From positions 124,001 to 188,000 of the forward strand of contig JAHBBC010000025.1 in assembly GCA_019915015.1 (NCBI GenBank): DNA of 64,000 nucleotides. The letters run 5' to 3'. Shown piece by piece: positions 33,979 through 44,794 of the stretch. The notes under the pieces were generated by a model that was not told where the DNA came from, did no database searches, and was given only the letters and a program-made list of their open reading frames with translations. The translations under genes were made by a program, and so were the position numbers. The number at the start of each line of letters is the position of its first letter. The first letter of the stretch is position 1. Origin of the DNA: Auriscalpium vulgare. Taxonomy: Eukaryota; Basidiomycota; Agaricomycetes; Russulales; Auriscalpiaceae.

Positions 33979-35545
33979 ATCGCCGCGGGAGTCTACGAGG
34001 ACTCAAACTCGTCGTACCGCTCTAGGTGGTTCTGTGTGGTTAAGAAGGACGGGACCAGCCTCCGTATAGTCCATAGTCTGGAACCCCTGAATGCGGTGAC
34101 CATCGCGCACTCAGGAGTACCCCCCTTCCCAGATCATTTGGCGGAGCAGTTTGCGGGGCGGCCGTGCGGGGGAATTCTGGACCTCTACGTGGGCTATGAC
34201 GAAAGGAGACTAGATGAAGCCTCAAGGGACCTCACGACTTTCCAGACGCCGTACGGCGCAAAACGGCTGGTGACCCTGCCTATGGGGTGGACGAATTCCG
34301 TCCCGATCTTCCACGACGACGTGACCTTTATTCTCCAACCGGAAATCCCGCATATTACGGTGCCTTTTATAGACGACGTCCCCCTGAAGGGGCCGGACTC
34401 GGACTACAGGACGGAAGGCGGAGGATACGAAACGATCCCCGGCAACAACGGCATAAGGCGGTTCGTATGGGAACACTTTAACAACGTTAACAGGGTAGTC
34501 CAACGAATGCGCTACTGTCATGGCACGTTCTCAGGATGGAAATCACAGCTGTGCGTACCAGAATTCTACGTGGTAGGGCATCGCTGCACACCGCAAGGAA
34601 GGATGGCAGACGAAGAAAAGGTCGCGAAGATTCGCAATTGGGGGCCGTGCACGGACCTCTCAGACGTACGGGCTTTCTTGGGGACAGTTGGAGTCCTGCG
34701 CATCTTTATCCGAAACTTTGCGCACCGAGCCCATGCCTTGACACACCTGACGAGGAAGGACGTCCCGTTCGAATGGGGACCCGAACAGTCGCGAGCTATG
34801 GAGGACCTCAAGGAGGCAGTCCTCGCATCACCAGCGCTCCTACCGATTGATTACACGTCGGAGGCCCCCGTGATCCTAGCGGTAGACACCTCGTACATTG
34901 CGGTGGGTTTCCTATTGAGTCAGGCGGACCCCAACGTGCCCCAAGACAGGAAGAGACGCCGATATTCTCGATTTGGTAGCATCGCGCTAAACGATCGCGA
35001 AGCGCGGTTCTCGCAGCCCAAGCTGGAGCTCTATGGTCTTTTTCGAGCCCTGCGGGCCCCTAAAGTCTACCTGATAGGGGTGAGGAACCTGACCATTGAG
35101 GTCGACGCCAGGTATATCAAAGGCATGCTGGAAAATCCTGACCTCGAGCCATCGGCCAGTATGAACAGGTGGATTATAGGCATCCTGATGTTCCATTTTG
35201 AGCTAGTGCACGTGCCGGGACTCTTCCACGGGCCCGACGGCCTATCCAGGAGGCGTAGGCAACCAGGAGACGCTCCGGAACAGGAAGACGACTTCGACGA
35301 CTGGGTTGATGCGGTGTATGGTTTCGCACATATCGTAAACATGGTAGTCCCGAAGACAGCGCAAGAGAGAGCCTCGCGACGGCAAGCTGGATGGACGGGG
35401 CCAGGAAGCATACCAGACGAACATGGGGCTGGTTCAAGCCAGGACGCGATACGTCGCGAGAAGGCCTGGCGCTCCCACGATGAACCGGCCGACGTCTGGG
35501 CAACTACGGTCCAAATGCAACCCGCACCAGCACAGGACGCGACGT

Positions 35546-36702
35546 TGATACGCCCCCAGCGCGGGTGGCCTCTGTTTTCGCATTTTTGGCACGTTCTATC
35601 GCCTCAACATCGACTATCGCAACACATCGCGCTCGCAGTTCCAGCCAAGACGCTAGCACACTTGTAGCAACACGGGCCTATACTCCTTGACGTCTCCATC
35701 GATTCTCTACCATCCAGGCCACGCAGGATGATTGCACAAGTCCCCAAGTCATGTGTACACGCCCACCAAGTCACCGAGACGTTCTGAGCCAGCCATTAGC
35801 ATTCGGTGCGCACGTCGCAATGTCTCGCGCATACATCCACATGTTGCCCTCGCCTCCCACCTCGTTCCCAGAGCGTCCTAGCGTTGCGCAGCCCCTCGAC
35901 ACGTCACCCACAGGTCCCAGGGTCCGGTCTAGATGCAGTGTCTCAGAGCAATGTTCCGGTTTGATGGTTTCCGATACGTCGCGATCCGCATATCTCGGAG
36001 TTTCACATGGAGATAGCACAGCCTTGCTGTTCCGATACGTCGCGATGCTTGTTTCTGATTGGATACGCCTTCTAGAATGTCTCACTATCCCCATACTTAC
36101 CAGATGACTCACAGTAGCCACAGAGACATGTTTCCCGTGTATATCTGTTGGTAGCTAGGTCACTGAATATCAGACAACTTCTCCCCTCCAGAGTCAACGT
36201 CTCAAACCTTTGCAACATCGTTTTATCGCGTTCAACATCGACCTCGACCTTCAACTTCGCAGCGCCCAGGATTATAGCCTTCACCTTCGCAGAGCCCACG
36301 TTTACAAGCCTTCAACTTCGCAGAGCACATTGTTTTCACCTCGTCCAGCGTTATCGCGTTACGTCGCGACCTTCGTATCACCTTGTCCCCTTGTCCCCTC
36401 ATCCTCGCCTTTGTTCCCCCATCGTCTCAGCCCTCCAGCAAGGTATTCTCAAGCTCGCTACACATCGCAACGTCCTGTTCCGCACCAGCAGTGTCGACTT
36501 CCATCCCAGATCACCTTGTCCATCGTCCTATCGCCCTCCAAGTCACCTAGCAACTTCCCCCCAGCGTTCACGCCTCTCCCCGAGTCATCTGTAGGTCCTG
36601 GGACGCGCCCCCAACCTGTTACTAGCACCGCTCGAGCCAGCAGGAGTTGGTTTTGTGGTTTGTTTTGCCATCTGACCGCCTGTGCGCCGAGATAGGTCAT
36701 CA
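35546..36702 (+). repeat. Solo LTR of the Gypsy-A family in Gypsy-B pol
   Basis: 1157 bp, same orientation and ends (TGATACGC...GTCATCA) as the Gypsy-A LTRs, with a 21-bp deletion in the CCTTGTTGCCCGC region and scattered substitutions. It is flanked by a 4-bp duplication ACGT (35542-35545 and 36703-36706). Removing it and one ACGT restores the frame QDAT-YRDVPRSD. It arose by insertion then LTR-LTR recombination. Confidence 0.9.
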
Positions 36703-38211
36703 ACGTATCGCGATGTTCCCAGATCAGACAAGGCTCATGAAGCTGATAAGCGGCTGGAACTAGTCAGGGACTGGTTAGGGACCCTGGCGCGGCCGGCGGA
36801 CTTGACCGACGAACAGTTCGCTCGTTTCGCTAGATACGCGCTCCAGTTCTTCAGGGATGGGGACCGCCTTTTCAAAAGGCACCACCAAGGCAGGCACCAA
36901 CTCGTGCTGGGAGGAGACCGACGTATCGCGGTCCTCAAAGCAGCTCATGACGATGTCGGACACAAAGGTGTCTACGCGACGCGGATGATGCTGTTGGAGC
37001 GTTTCTGGTGGCCATACGTGGACGCAGACGTGGCCTGGTGGGTGAGAACGTGCCATATTTGCGAAACCCGACTAGTTCGCCACAGCCTGATACCGCCAAC
37101 GGTGGCAACGCCGGCGAACCTTTTCGCAAAGATGTATGCAGACACCATGCATATGCCAGCAAGCGGCGGATTCAAATACATCGTGCAAGGACGCTGCTCC
37201 GTAACCCACTATCCAGAGTGGAGAATGCTAAGGGCGGAGACGGCGGACGCCATCGCGAAATGGATTTTTGAAGACGTCTTGTGCCGGTGGGGCGCCCTGC
37301 GAGAAGTGGTCACGGACAACGGCGCACCGTTCGTGTCGGCCTTGGAATCCCTGTCGCATAAGTATGGAGTCCGACACATTCGAATATCAGGATATAATTC
37401 GCGAGCCAACGGAATAGTCAAGCGGTCTCACTTCGACGTACGACAAGCGCTCTACAAGGCAGCCGATGGAAATGCTGCAAAATGGTCCTCGGTCGCGTAC
37501 TCGGTATTCTGGTCGGACAGGATAACGATCAGGCGGAGGATGGGCTGCTCGCCATACTTCGCGGTAACAGGAACGCAGCCGCTAATGCCGCTGGATATCA
37601 TCGAGGCTTCATACTTGATGCCTCCGCCCGAGTCTCTACTGTCTTCCACAGACCTCATAGCGCGCAGGGCAATTGCCCTACAAAAGAGAAAAGCGCAGTT
37701 AAGGACCATCCACGACAAAGTCTTTGAAGCGCGACGTATCGCGGCGGTAAAATTCGAACGTGACCACGAAGCGACGATTCGCGACTACAATTTCAAGAGA
37801 GGCGACTTGGTCCTCCTACGGTTCACGCGGTACGAGAAGTCATTAGATCGCAAAATGCTTCCGCGCTACGATGGACCGTTCGTGGTAATTGGCCGACGGA
37901 AAGGAGGACCTTACGTGCTTGCGGACCTCCACGGTGCGCTCTTCGACCGACCGGTCGCGGAGTTTTGCGTCCTGCCTTACTTCGCGCGAACGAACATTGC
38001 GCTGCCAGAGTTGCCCGAATTTCTGGACGTCCCACAGTCCAGGGTGGACGAGCTACTTCATGGAGATAGGCAGGACCACGATGCCATTCATGAAGAGGAA
38101 GCAGACGACCCCACCCGGGAAGACGATGACAAGGACGACGAGATCACCGTCTAAAAAGTACCGCCCAGCACTACGGCGACTGAGGACAGTCGATATTTCA
38201 GTTGGGGGGAG

Positions 38212-38730
38212 GATTAGACGGTGGTATTTAGGACTGAACAGCTGGAAGTACGGATGGAGACGAGTCAGCACGATAAGTCGAGGTCGCGAGCGCTAGCGAA
38301 GCGCGGACTGGGCAAGCACCGACTAAGGCTTCAAGGGTCTGGAACAAGGCTGAGGTCGCGCCGGAAACGCGATAGGACACGCTCACACTGTGACACAAGC
38401 AATTGACTCTATTCACAACATAGCAGGATAGCAAATTCTATGTACACAGCAAAGAGGTAGCGACGGATAGCGAACAACTATGAACAGACCGATAACGAGC
38501 GGACAACACGACAGCGAGACGCCGAAACCCCCACCTAGGACACGAGGAACACCCCCCGCATCGAAGCACCAAGGCCCTCTGCTGTTGAAGCAGGGGCGAC
38601 TCCTTTTGAAGAAGGCTGGCAAGCGGCTAAGCGGCGGGCGCGGGGTCAGCGGGACCATCAGCCGCGGCGGAGGGCGGCGTGCCGACATCCTCGAAGGAGG
38701 GAGCGGCGGCGGTAGGCATGCAGGCGTCCC
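38212..38730. other. Region 3' of Gypsy-B, no certain gene
   Basis: 519 bp following the polypurine tract. By position it should be a 3' LTR, but it does not resemble the sequence upstream of Gypsy-B gag. A 70-codon antisense frame has a hydrophobic stretch (CCPLVIGLFIVV), and a plus-strand frame (38480-38740) ends on the stop in the inverted terminus. I support neither as a gene. Confidence 0.35.
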
Positions 38731-39180
38731 TGTAGCTTAATAGTAATACATACCGATGCCTATCGGTCCACGCATTACAATTCAAGACCGATAAGCATAT
38801 ATATTATTATTCATGCTCGGAAACTACGGGAAATATCATATAAAATACAGAATATATTCTAGGGTAGCGGGGTAGGGGTGGGGGAGCGGGAATACATCGG
38901 AAAATCGTCGAAAAAAGCAAAATGAAACCGTAATAAATCCCAAAAATAAAACGGGGGCAGGAAATGGGGGTGGGGGCGAGATATATGAATGAGCAAATCT
39001 AATATATTGGGATGGGGGTAGGGGACCGGAAAAGCATGGGAAAACCTGCGAAAACAAATGTCCGAAAACCGTCATAAATGCTGCAAATAATACCGGGGGC
39101 TGGGAATGAAGAGGGGTGGATGGATATATTTGACATGGGCTCGAGAAGCATGAAAGAGACCTGGAGAATTGTAGTTTCAC
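38731..39180 (-). repeat. Inverted terminal block 2 with minisatellite
   Basis: It starts TGTAGCTTAATAGTAATACA, the inverse of the terminus seen at 27685 and 60277, and extends about 73 bp in clear homology. It is followed by two repeat units of about 150 bp starting AATATATT at 38851 and 39001, each with a GGGGTAGGGG-like run and AAAACCGTCATAAAT-type sequence. It lies right after the KDZ transposase stop at 39231. Confidence 0.7.
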
Positions 39181-39230
39181 CCTATGATTAGCATTTGAAA
39201 GAGAAAACAAAAAGGATGAGGACGCACCAT

Positions 39231-42200
39231 TCAATCCACATCCATCGCCTCGCCCTCTGGACCGCCGATTCGAAAACCGTCATCCTCCCGACTCTCGAGG
39301 AACCGCACAGCCTCAACTCGAACGTCGGCCCAGCGGTTGGTGCATCGATTTGCCAGCCCTTGAAACATTGCCGCTTGCTTGGACGCATATGCCAGGAGGC
39401 CTTCGGCGAGTGCTGGGCCCGTGTTCGAGCGGGCTGTGCCGCGTCCGGTCCAGGTCCGAGAGTGCCAAAGGTAGGTGGCTTCAACCCTTCGCATATCTTC
39501 TTGGACTTGCAGCACCTCTTCGAGCCACCGCGTGGAGCGTGCACGAGCCTTGAACCACTCGATTTTCAGGTCTGCAATGGCAGCAGTTAGCAGAGCTCGA
39601 CGGCCAAAACGTTGCGACGTACCTCTTGAGAGATCCCCATCGTCCCCATCCTCACCCGACGCCTCGGTGTACCAGATCCAGGGGAGCTTATAGCGGCTTT
39701 CACCGCTGGCTTCGCCACCCCTCCGACTTCGCAAGAACTCCACGACCCGGTCTTGGTCTGCTTGATCTATTGCATCGATGAGCCGGGCACCGAGGCCGAC
39801 GAGATGGCTGTCATCGAGGACTTGCAGCTTCTTCTCCCAATCGCCATGTCCAACAAGTCGCAGGTGCGCAGCACGATGCATGCGATACGTCTCGGCGTCG
39901 CGCTTGACACCGACTTCCATACGCGCTTGCAGCGCACGCGCCCGGGTGTTTTTCCTCTGACCCGTGACGTTCGTAATCTTGAATTTATTCACGTACGTTC
40001 GGAAGCGCAGCTGATGCCGCACGCCGTCCAGGGCTTCATTCGTTGCCGCCAATCGTAGCTTCGATTCGATGTCGACAAGGGAGGGGTCGCACAGCGCGTG
40101 GCGCTGGCCGTCGTCGATGTCCGATGGGAGATAGAGTTTGATGTTTTCAGGCTGCATAGTGGTGTGCGACTGTGTCGACTCATCGTGGTCGATGACGGTG
40201 GCCACCCGAGGCATGTGGATTTCTTGATCGGCGCGGAATCGGTGAATGAGTCGGAGGAGGGCCGTGCGTGACTCCTGTACCCGAGCAAGCTGGTTTGATG
40301 TGTCCCCGACCGCCATGGGACGCTTATCGAGACGCAGTCGAAGCCTGCAGCCGTCGATTAGTATGCAAGACGCACTCAAGCAAAACAGAGAACACTTACT
40401 GCATGCCTTGAATCCGCAAGCCCATCAGAATGAACGCGTTCGCTGCGGGCTGCGACGTCGTCAACGCATCAGCTACAACGGCCTCGTTATCTTCTTCCGC
40501 AAGCTCTAGCCGTACATCTGCGACCGTGACATCTGCAACTATGGGTCAGTAAGGTCGGCCATGTTGATACAGCAGAGCGCAGTGAACTCACCAGTCGACG
40601 GTTTGCGATATGGACTCGGGCCCTCCTCTGTAGCCTCCCATTGTGCGATCTCTTCCTTCCATTCGGCGAGCGCCTCCGGATGGTCGTCCTGTAGGGCAGT
40701 TGAGAAGTCCGTAAACACGTCGCCTTGCACTGCGGCCTCCTGGATTGCGTTCTTGAGACGACGAGGCAGGGAGGTCACTGTGAGAGCATGAGCGGAACTC
40801 CTGAGACACAGAAACTGATATACGCACGAAGTCCCACGCATTTACGCCAATTGGCGTGCCCGCAATGGTCGTCCAATGTGTCGTGCCGCGCACCGGGGCC
40901 CATCTCCTTCGTACTTGCAGCGGCGCCGTTCAAATTGGACCAGCTGCGTTCGGGGGCTTCGCCATCATTTTGTCCAGCACCGGGTTCGGACGGTAGGGCG
41001 AGCCGGCCCTGGCATTCTTCTCGGTGCGCAGGGTGGTGGAATTTCGGGACTACGTAGCGAACCCACGAGGGCAGGGACCAATGCGGGACGTCGGCCATCC
41101 GCTTGAGCAAGTTTTTTGACCACTGGCATGCGATGTCGTAGGATACCAGCAGTGACGAGTTCTTGACGGCCTTGAGGGTGCTAAAGAATATATAATCCAT
41201 GTTACAGTATCTATAACGGGATCGGCGTCATCAGCGAGCGTCGTTACCAGTGCGGATTGACACGTACCGTTCTCCTCTTTGTAGATCGCCTAGGCCCATG
41301 GGCCTCCACATGTCGTGCCGCGCACAAAATACTCCTCCGACCCCTGTGACCCGCAGCCCCTTGGTGCTCTTGAGATTTGCAGCCGCGAGGGCGGCAAAGC
41401 GTGAGCAGCCGCTCATCTAGAAGGCGGTCAGTCAACGCAAACAGCTATCACGAAAGGCAGGGCAGCCTTACCTCGTCCTGATCAACGTACTTTGACAGGT
41501 GCTGCTCGTAGTCCGCATCACCGACAAAATACGATTTTCCTGTGTTGAGGCCGGGGTCGAGAGTTTTGGATGAGCGGAGACGATTCTTTAGTCGAAAATT
41601 GGCATCGATAGCAAGATTCAGCCGGTAAAGCCAACTGCAAGTTGTTAGAGGAGGATGAAATCAAATCAGCAGGCGCAACACACCTTCGCCTTGTCGGCAC
41701 CGTATCCCAGCCCTCCGGGAGGTTGATATCGGGGTGCGGACAGGCTGGGCAGATCACGGCGCACTCTCCATCCTTTGTCCCCCCAATTCCAGACTCATCG
41801 TGCCCGCGCCCCGCTCGCTTGACCATCGTGATGTGTCGCCACTGACGTATCATCGTCATCCAGCTCGGCAAGCGGTCCTGTAGTTTTCAGGCATTGAGTA
41901 AGCGTCAAAGCATAATAGTCTGCGTACGTACCGGGATATTCATGAGGCCCGAATTATCTGTCTGGTACTCCAGTGCCTTGTATGCGTCGTATCCCGTGAG
42001 TTTGCTCGTCAACGACTGTACATGAAATTTGTCCAGGGCTGCAAATGTTGCCGCAGTGCTCGGGTCGATTGTAGTCGCAGGCCACCAAGAAGCACGAAGA
42101 AGTTGTTGCCTTCGCTCGATGCCAGACGCGCGACCGCAACCACAGAAGTCGAGGTTTACTTTGTGGATGCCGTTGGTATGGATGACTGTGAAATCCGCAC

Positions 42201-42997
42201 GCGCCGCCTCGCGCGCGCCGCACGTCGTGCCAGGCGGGTGATTGAGTTGAATTCGGAGGCCAAGGGACGCCAGAGAGATCCTGTCAAAGAACGACCCGTT
42301 CCACATCTGTTGAACTGTAAGCTGAAGCCTTCGACGCTCTTGATGATGCACGTACCTCCACGCGGTGCAGGGGATTCGTAGCATGGCTTTTGACGGCGCA
42401 GGAAGCACACGTCATGCCGCCACCAAAGCAGTCGCGGCAGCGGATAGTGGCCTCCGCTGTGCTGCCGCAGCCCGGACACCCATCAGGGCGTGCGCCGCGT
42501 CCTTCCAGACGCAATACTTCGTCCAAGTACTCGTCGCGCAGCGGGATCCAGGTCAGGAGAGGAAAGTCCTGTGATGGAGGGTCAGCTTTGTATTTAATGC
42601 GGGTCCATCGATAGCTTACCGAGTTCTGGTATCGACGCGCCCGCCCGAGCGCTACGTCCGCCGCAGAGATGTGGACGACCTCACCGACGTCATCCACACC
42701 CAACAGCCCGCCTTCTACAGCATCAAGGAGGTCGTTTTGCGCCGAAATGTTGTCGAAGTCGCCGCTGAACGCGCCTGGGTCGGGTTGTACGGATGGAGAC
42801 CGCCTGCGTGTGGGCGCCGGAGTGACTGGCTGGAGAAGGCGACGCGTCGGGACCACGGCCGTTGAGCTGCTGACCAGACGACGGCCATCGGCAGAGGCTT
42901 GGAGGACCGTCGATGTTGTGTGCGAGGCAGAGGATTCTTCGAACCAGCCTTCTGCAGCTCTTGTCTTTTTCTTCTTCTTTGTTCTTTCGCTGGGCAT
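39231..42997 (-). CDS. KDZ transposase with CxC2-like cysteine cluster
   Basis: Transposase of the Kyakuja-Dileera-Zisupton superfamily. The start is ATG 42997 (MPSERTKKKKKTRAAEGW). The CxC2-like cluster is at about 42400-42560: CPGCGSTAEATIRC, CRDCFGGGMTCASC, HATNPLHRVE, then SLASLGLRIQLNHPPGTTC. The catalytic core includes LNLAIDANFRLKNRLRSS (about 41600), GVFCARHDMWRPMGLGDLQ (about 41300), LLVSYDIACQWSKNLLKR, VPKFHHPAHREEC, and WSNLNGAAASTKEMGPGA (about 40900). The C-terminal helical domain (39231-40379) contains KLYLPSDIDD, ESKLRLAATNEALDGVRHQL and NVTGQRKNTRARALQARM. Several short introns are needed; no nonsense codon was evident in the conserved parts. The TET/JBP gene lies 114 bp upstream on the same strand, the classic KDZ-TET pairing in fungi. 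Confidence 0.9.
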
Positions 42998-43111
42998 GGT
43001 TGTGGGCGGCAATAACACGCGTTAGGCGCCTAGTTGATCAACAAACTCACGTGGCTCTAGCTGCGTGTGTGCCGACGCACAAAAGCAAGCTATATTATGG
43101 GTAGATATCTA

Positions 43112-44794
43112 CTACTTCTTCTTCACATTAAAAGCCTCCTCTATGTCCTTGGCCAACTCGTCGTACTTCGAGAACAAACCCACGCTATCCTTCCACCTCT
43201 GCCTCCGGTTGCGATCCATCGCCGCCTTCAACGCGGGGTCCTCTGCTTCAAACTGGGCCTCCGTTCGATGGTCGTACGCGTTGTAGCGGAAGAGGCTTCC
43301 TGCGGTATATTGAGTGATAGACGCACGGGTCTCGTGCGCCCCGATTTTGATGTTCCCGTGCGGAAAGATGGCCGAGAGGATGTTGATGACGGAATGGGGA
43401 GGGAATTCGATGATGAGGCGAGCTTTGTGGAGCACAATGTGTCCGCTGAACCGGGGGTGGTACTCACCGAGGGACATGATGCTGCACCACCCGCAGGGGT
43501 AGTTAGCGCTGTCGAGGTGGATGTCTGTACAGACCTGGGGGCCGAAGTTGAAGGTGGTTGCAGCCCAGATGGAGTTGTCGAACGGGAGTTCCAGCGAGGG
43601 GTCGTGGTCCAGCAGGTCCTGCATGTTGCGCTCATACTCTTTGTAATGTTTGGGCGACCCGAAGGCGTGCGTGCCTAGGAGGTACGTATCAGGACGGCGG
43701 CAGGGCGGCGCGGGTGATGACGTACTGTTCATGAATCCGACTATCCGCCGCACGCTCGGCCGTGCCTTCAACTCGCCAATGACCTCTTCGTTTCCCTTTA
43801 GCGAGAGCTGCATGGGTTTCTGTCGCTGGGTATCAGGGCCTTTTCTTTCTGCAGGCAGAAATTTTGACTTACCGTTTGCCCGCCTCCGTAGGATATGCCC
43901 GTCGCTATGGTGGGGTACCTTCCACGCCGATGCACAAGTTGGTCTTGCCCTAGCTTTAGCTTTCCCCGCGCGCGCGCCATGGCCTCGTAGGCGTCAACCC
44001 CCGAGTCATCCCAGGTGAGATCTCCAGCTGGGCGACCTGCGAGACTGCCGAGTATGCGGCCCTTTCGGTCGATGATGCCCATGAGGCGGCTGCGCGGGCG
44101 GCGTCAGCAAACGTTACGGAAAAGAACATAAAATCGGTACAAACCGTCCATCCCATGCCACGTAGCGAAAGCCCTGAGCAGTGTACCGCATGATTGCGAG
44201 CACTGTGGTTCGCGGCACGTCATGGTGCTGCAGGTGGAGGCCCACCCACCCATTCCGCGTGCGCGGCATCTTCTCTGCCAGCAGCTGGACGACTAGTTTC
44301 TTCGGCTTGCTGTACTTCAGGACCTGCCGCTCGCGAACCTTGTACACCATGACGCGCTCGGCCTTCTTCTTGTTATCCTTCAGCCGCTGGCGTCGGGTGC
44401 GGGTATGGAACAGGCGCTTGCTGATCGCCGCCTCCGAGTCGCCCGGTGGCTCGCCGTCGCCAGGTGGGCTAACGGCCATGGGCTCAGCATACCAAGCATA
44501 GTTTATAAGGGGCTGGAAAGACTTACGATGGGTGCGCCGCTAGCGTACTCGGCGACTGCGAGGCAGACGCAGCCGCATCGAAGGCCTCATCGTCGCGGGC
44601 CATGGCGTCGTCGAGGAGTTGTTCGAGGTCGCAGTCGTCAGGTACGCAGATGACAGAGCCAGGCAGCAAGGTCTGCGCGTTAGACAGCTCATTGGGGAGG
44701 GAAAACGGGGAGAATATGCGCTTCGAGCGCGTCTGCAAAACGCGTCAGACGTTGCATGCAGCCGAGCCAACATGGTGCTCACCGTGCGCGACAT
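43112..44794 (-). CDS. Fungal TET/JBP-family dioxygenase (KDZ-associated)
   Basis: Fe(II)/2-oxoglutarate dioxygenase of the TET/JBP family; characterised members oxidise 5-methylcytosine in DNA. The start is ATG 44794 (MSRT, 12 nt, then an intron), exon 2 is 44732-44527 (RSKRIFSPFSLPNELSN), then a basic region RLKDNKKKAERVMVYKVRER and YTAQGFRYVAWDG. The exon around 43860-44080 has LAGRPAGDLTWDDSGVDAYE and HRRGRYPTIATGISYGGGQ. The catalytic exon (43112-43813) has TFNFGPQVCTDIHLDSANYP with the HxD iron ligands, PCGWCSIMSLGEYHPRFSGH, FPHGN with the distal His, and HETRASITQYTAG with the 2OG-binding Arg. The product ends DIEEAFNVKKK. All ligand residues are present, so it is probably active. It probably acts in the nucleus, on element or host DNA. 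Confidence 0.9.

Larger units (their letters stand above)
32744..38154 (+). pseudogene. pol: Gypsy-B Pol (RT, RNase H, integrase), interrupted
   Basis: The RT frame starts near 32744 (LEDLLEDQEEV). It has a TAA at about 32873 and continues to WVQRNIPIPPGIYDKVMALI, where a short repeat is inserted (33499-33978). It resumes with AAGVYEDSNSSYRSRWFC and carries the active site PFIDDVPLKG (about 34360), RNase H LAVDTSYIAVGFLL, and then a solo Gypsy-A LTR (35546-36702) in the linker. Integrase follows with HHCC (AAHDDVGHKG, CHICE), ADTMHMP, VTDNGAPF, and NGIVKRSHFD, where the catalytic Glu of Gypsy-A (NGIVERAHFD) is Lys (codon 37420-37422). The element cannot make an active integrase. The end is acidic (EEEADDPTREDDDKDDE). 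Confidence 0.85.
27686..38211 (+). mobile_element. Gypsy-B: degenerate Ty3/gypsy element with nested insertions
   Basis: Internal region of an old gypsy element related to Gypsy-A at protein level but with different codon use. Gag, protease, RT, RNase H and integrase can all be followed, with nonsense codons and frame changes. It is interrupted by a foldback MITE (29180-31115), a short repeat (about 33499-33978) and a solo Gypsy-A LTR (35546-36702). A polypurine-tract region at about 38178-38211 (TTTCAGTTGGGGGGAGG) aligns with that of Gypsy-A. A 3' LTR in the matching orientation is not visible; the nearest LTR-like block (38731) is inverted. Confidence 0.85.

Noticed and set aside
38212..38730. 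3' LTR of Gypsy-B
   Set aside because: The position fits, but it has no match upstream of gag, and the only LTR-like end nearby is inverted.
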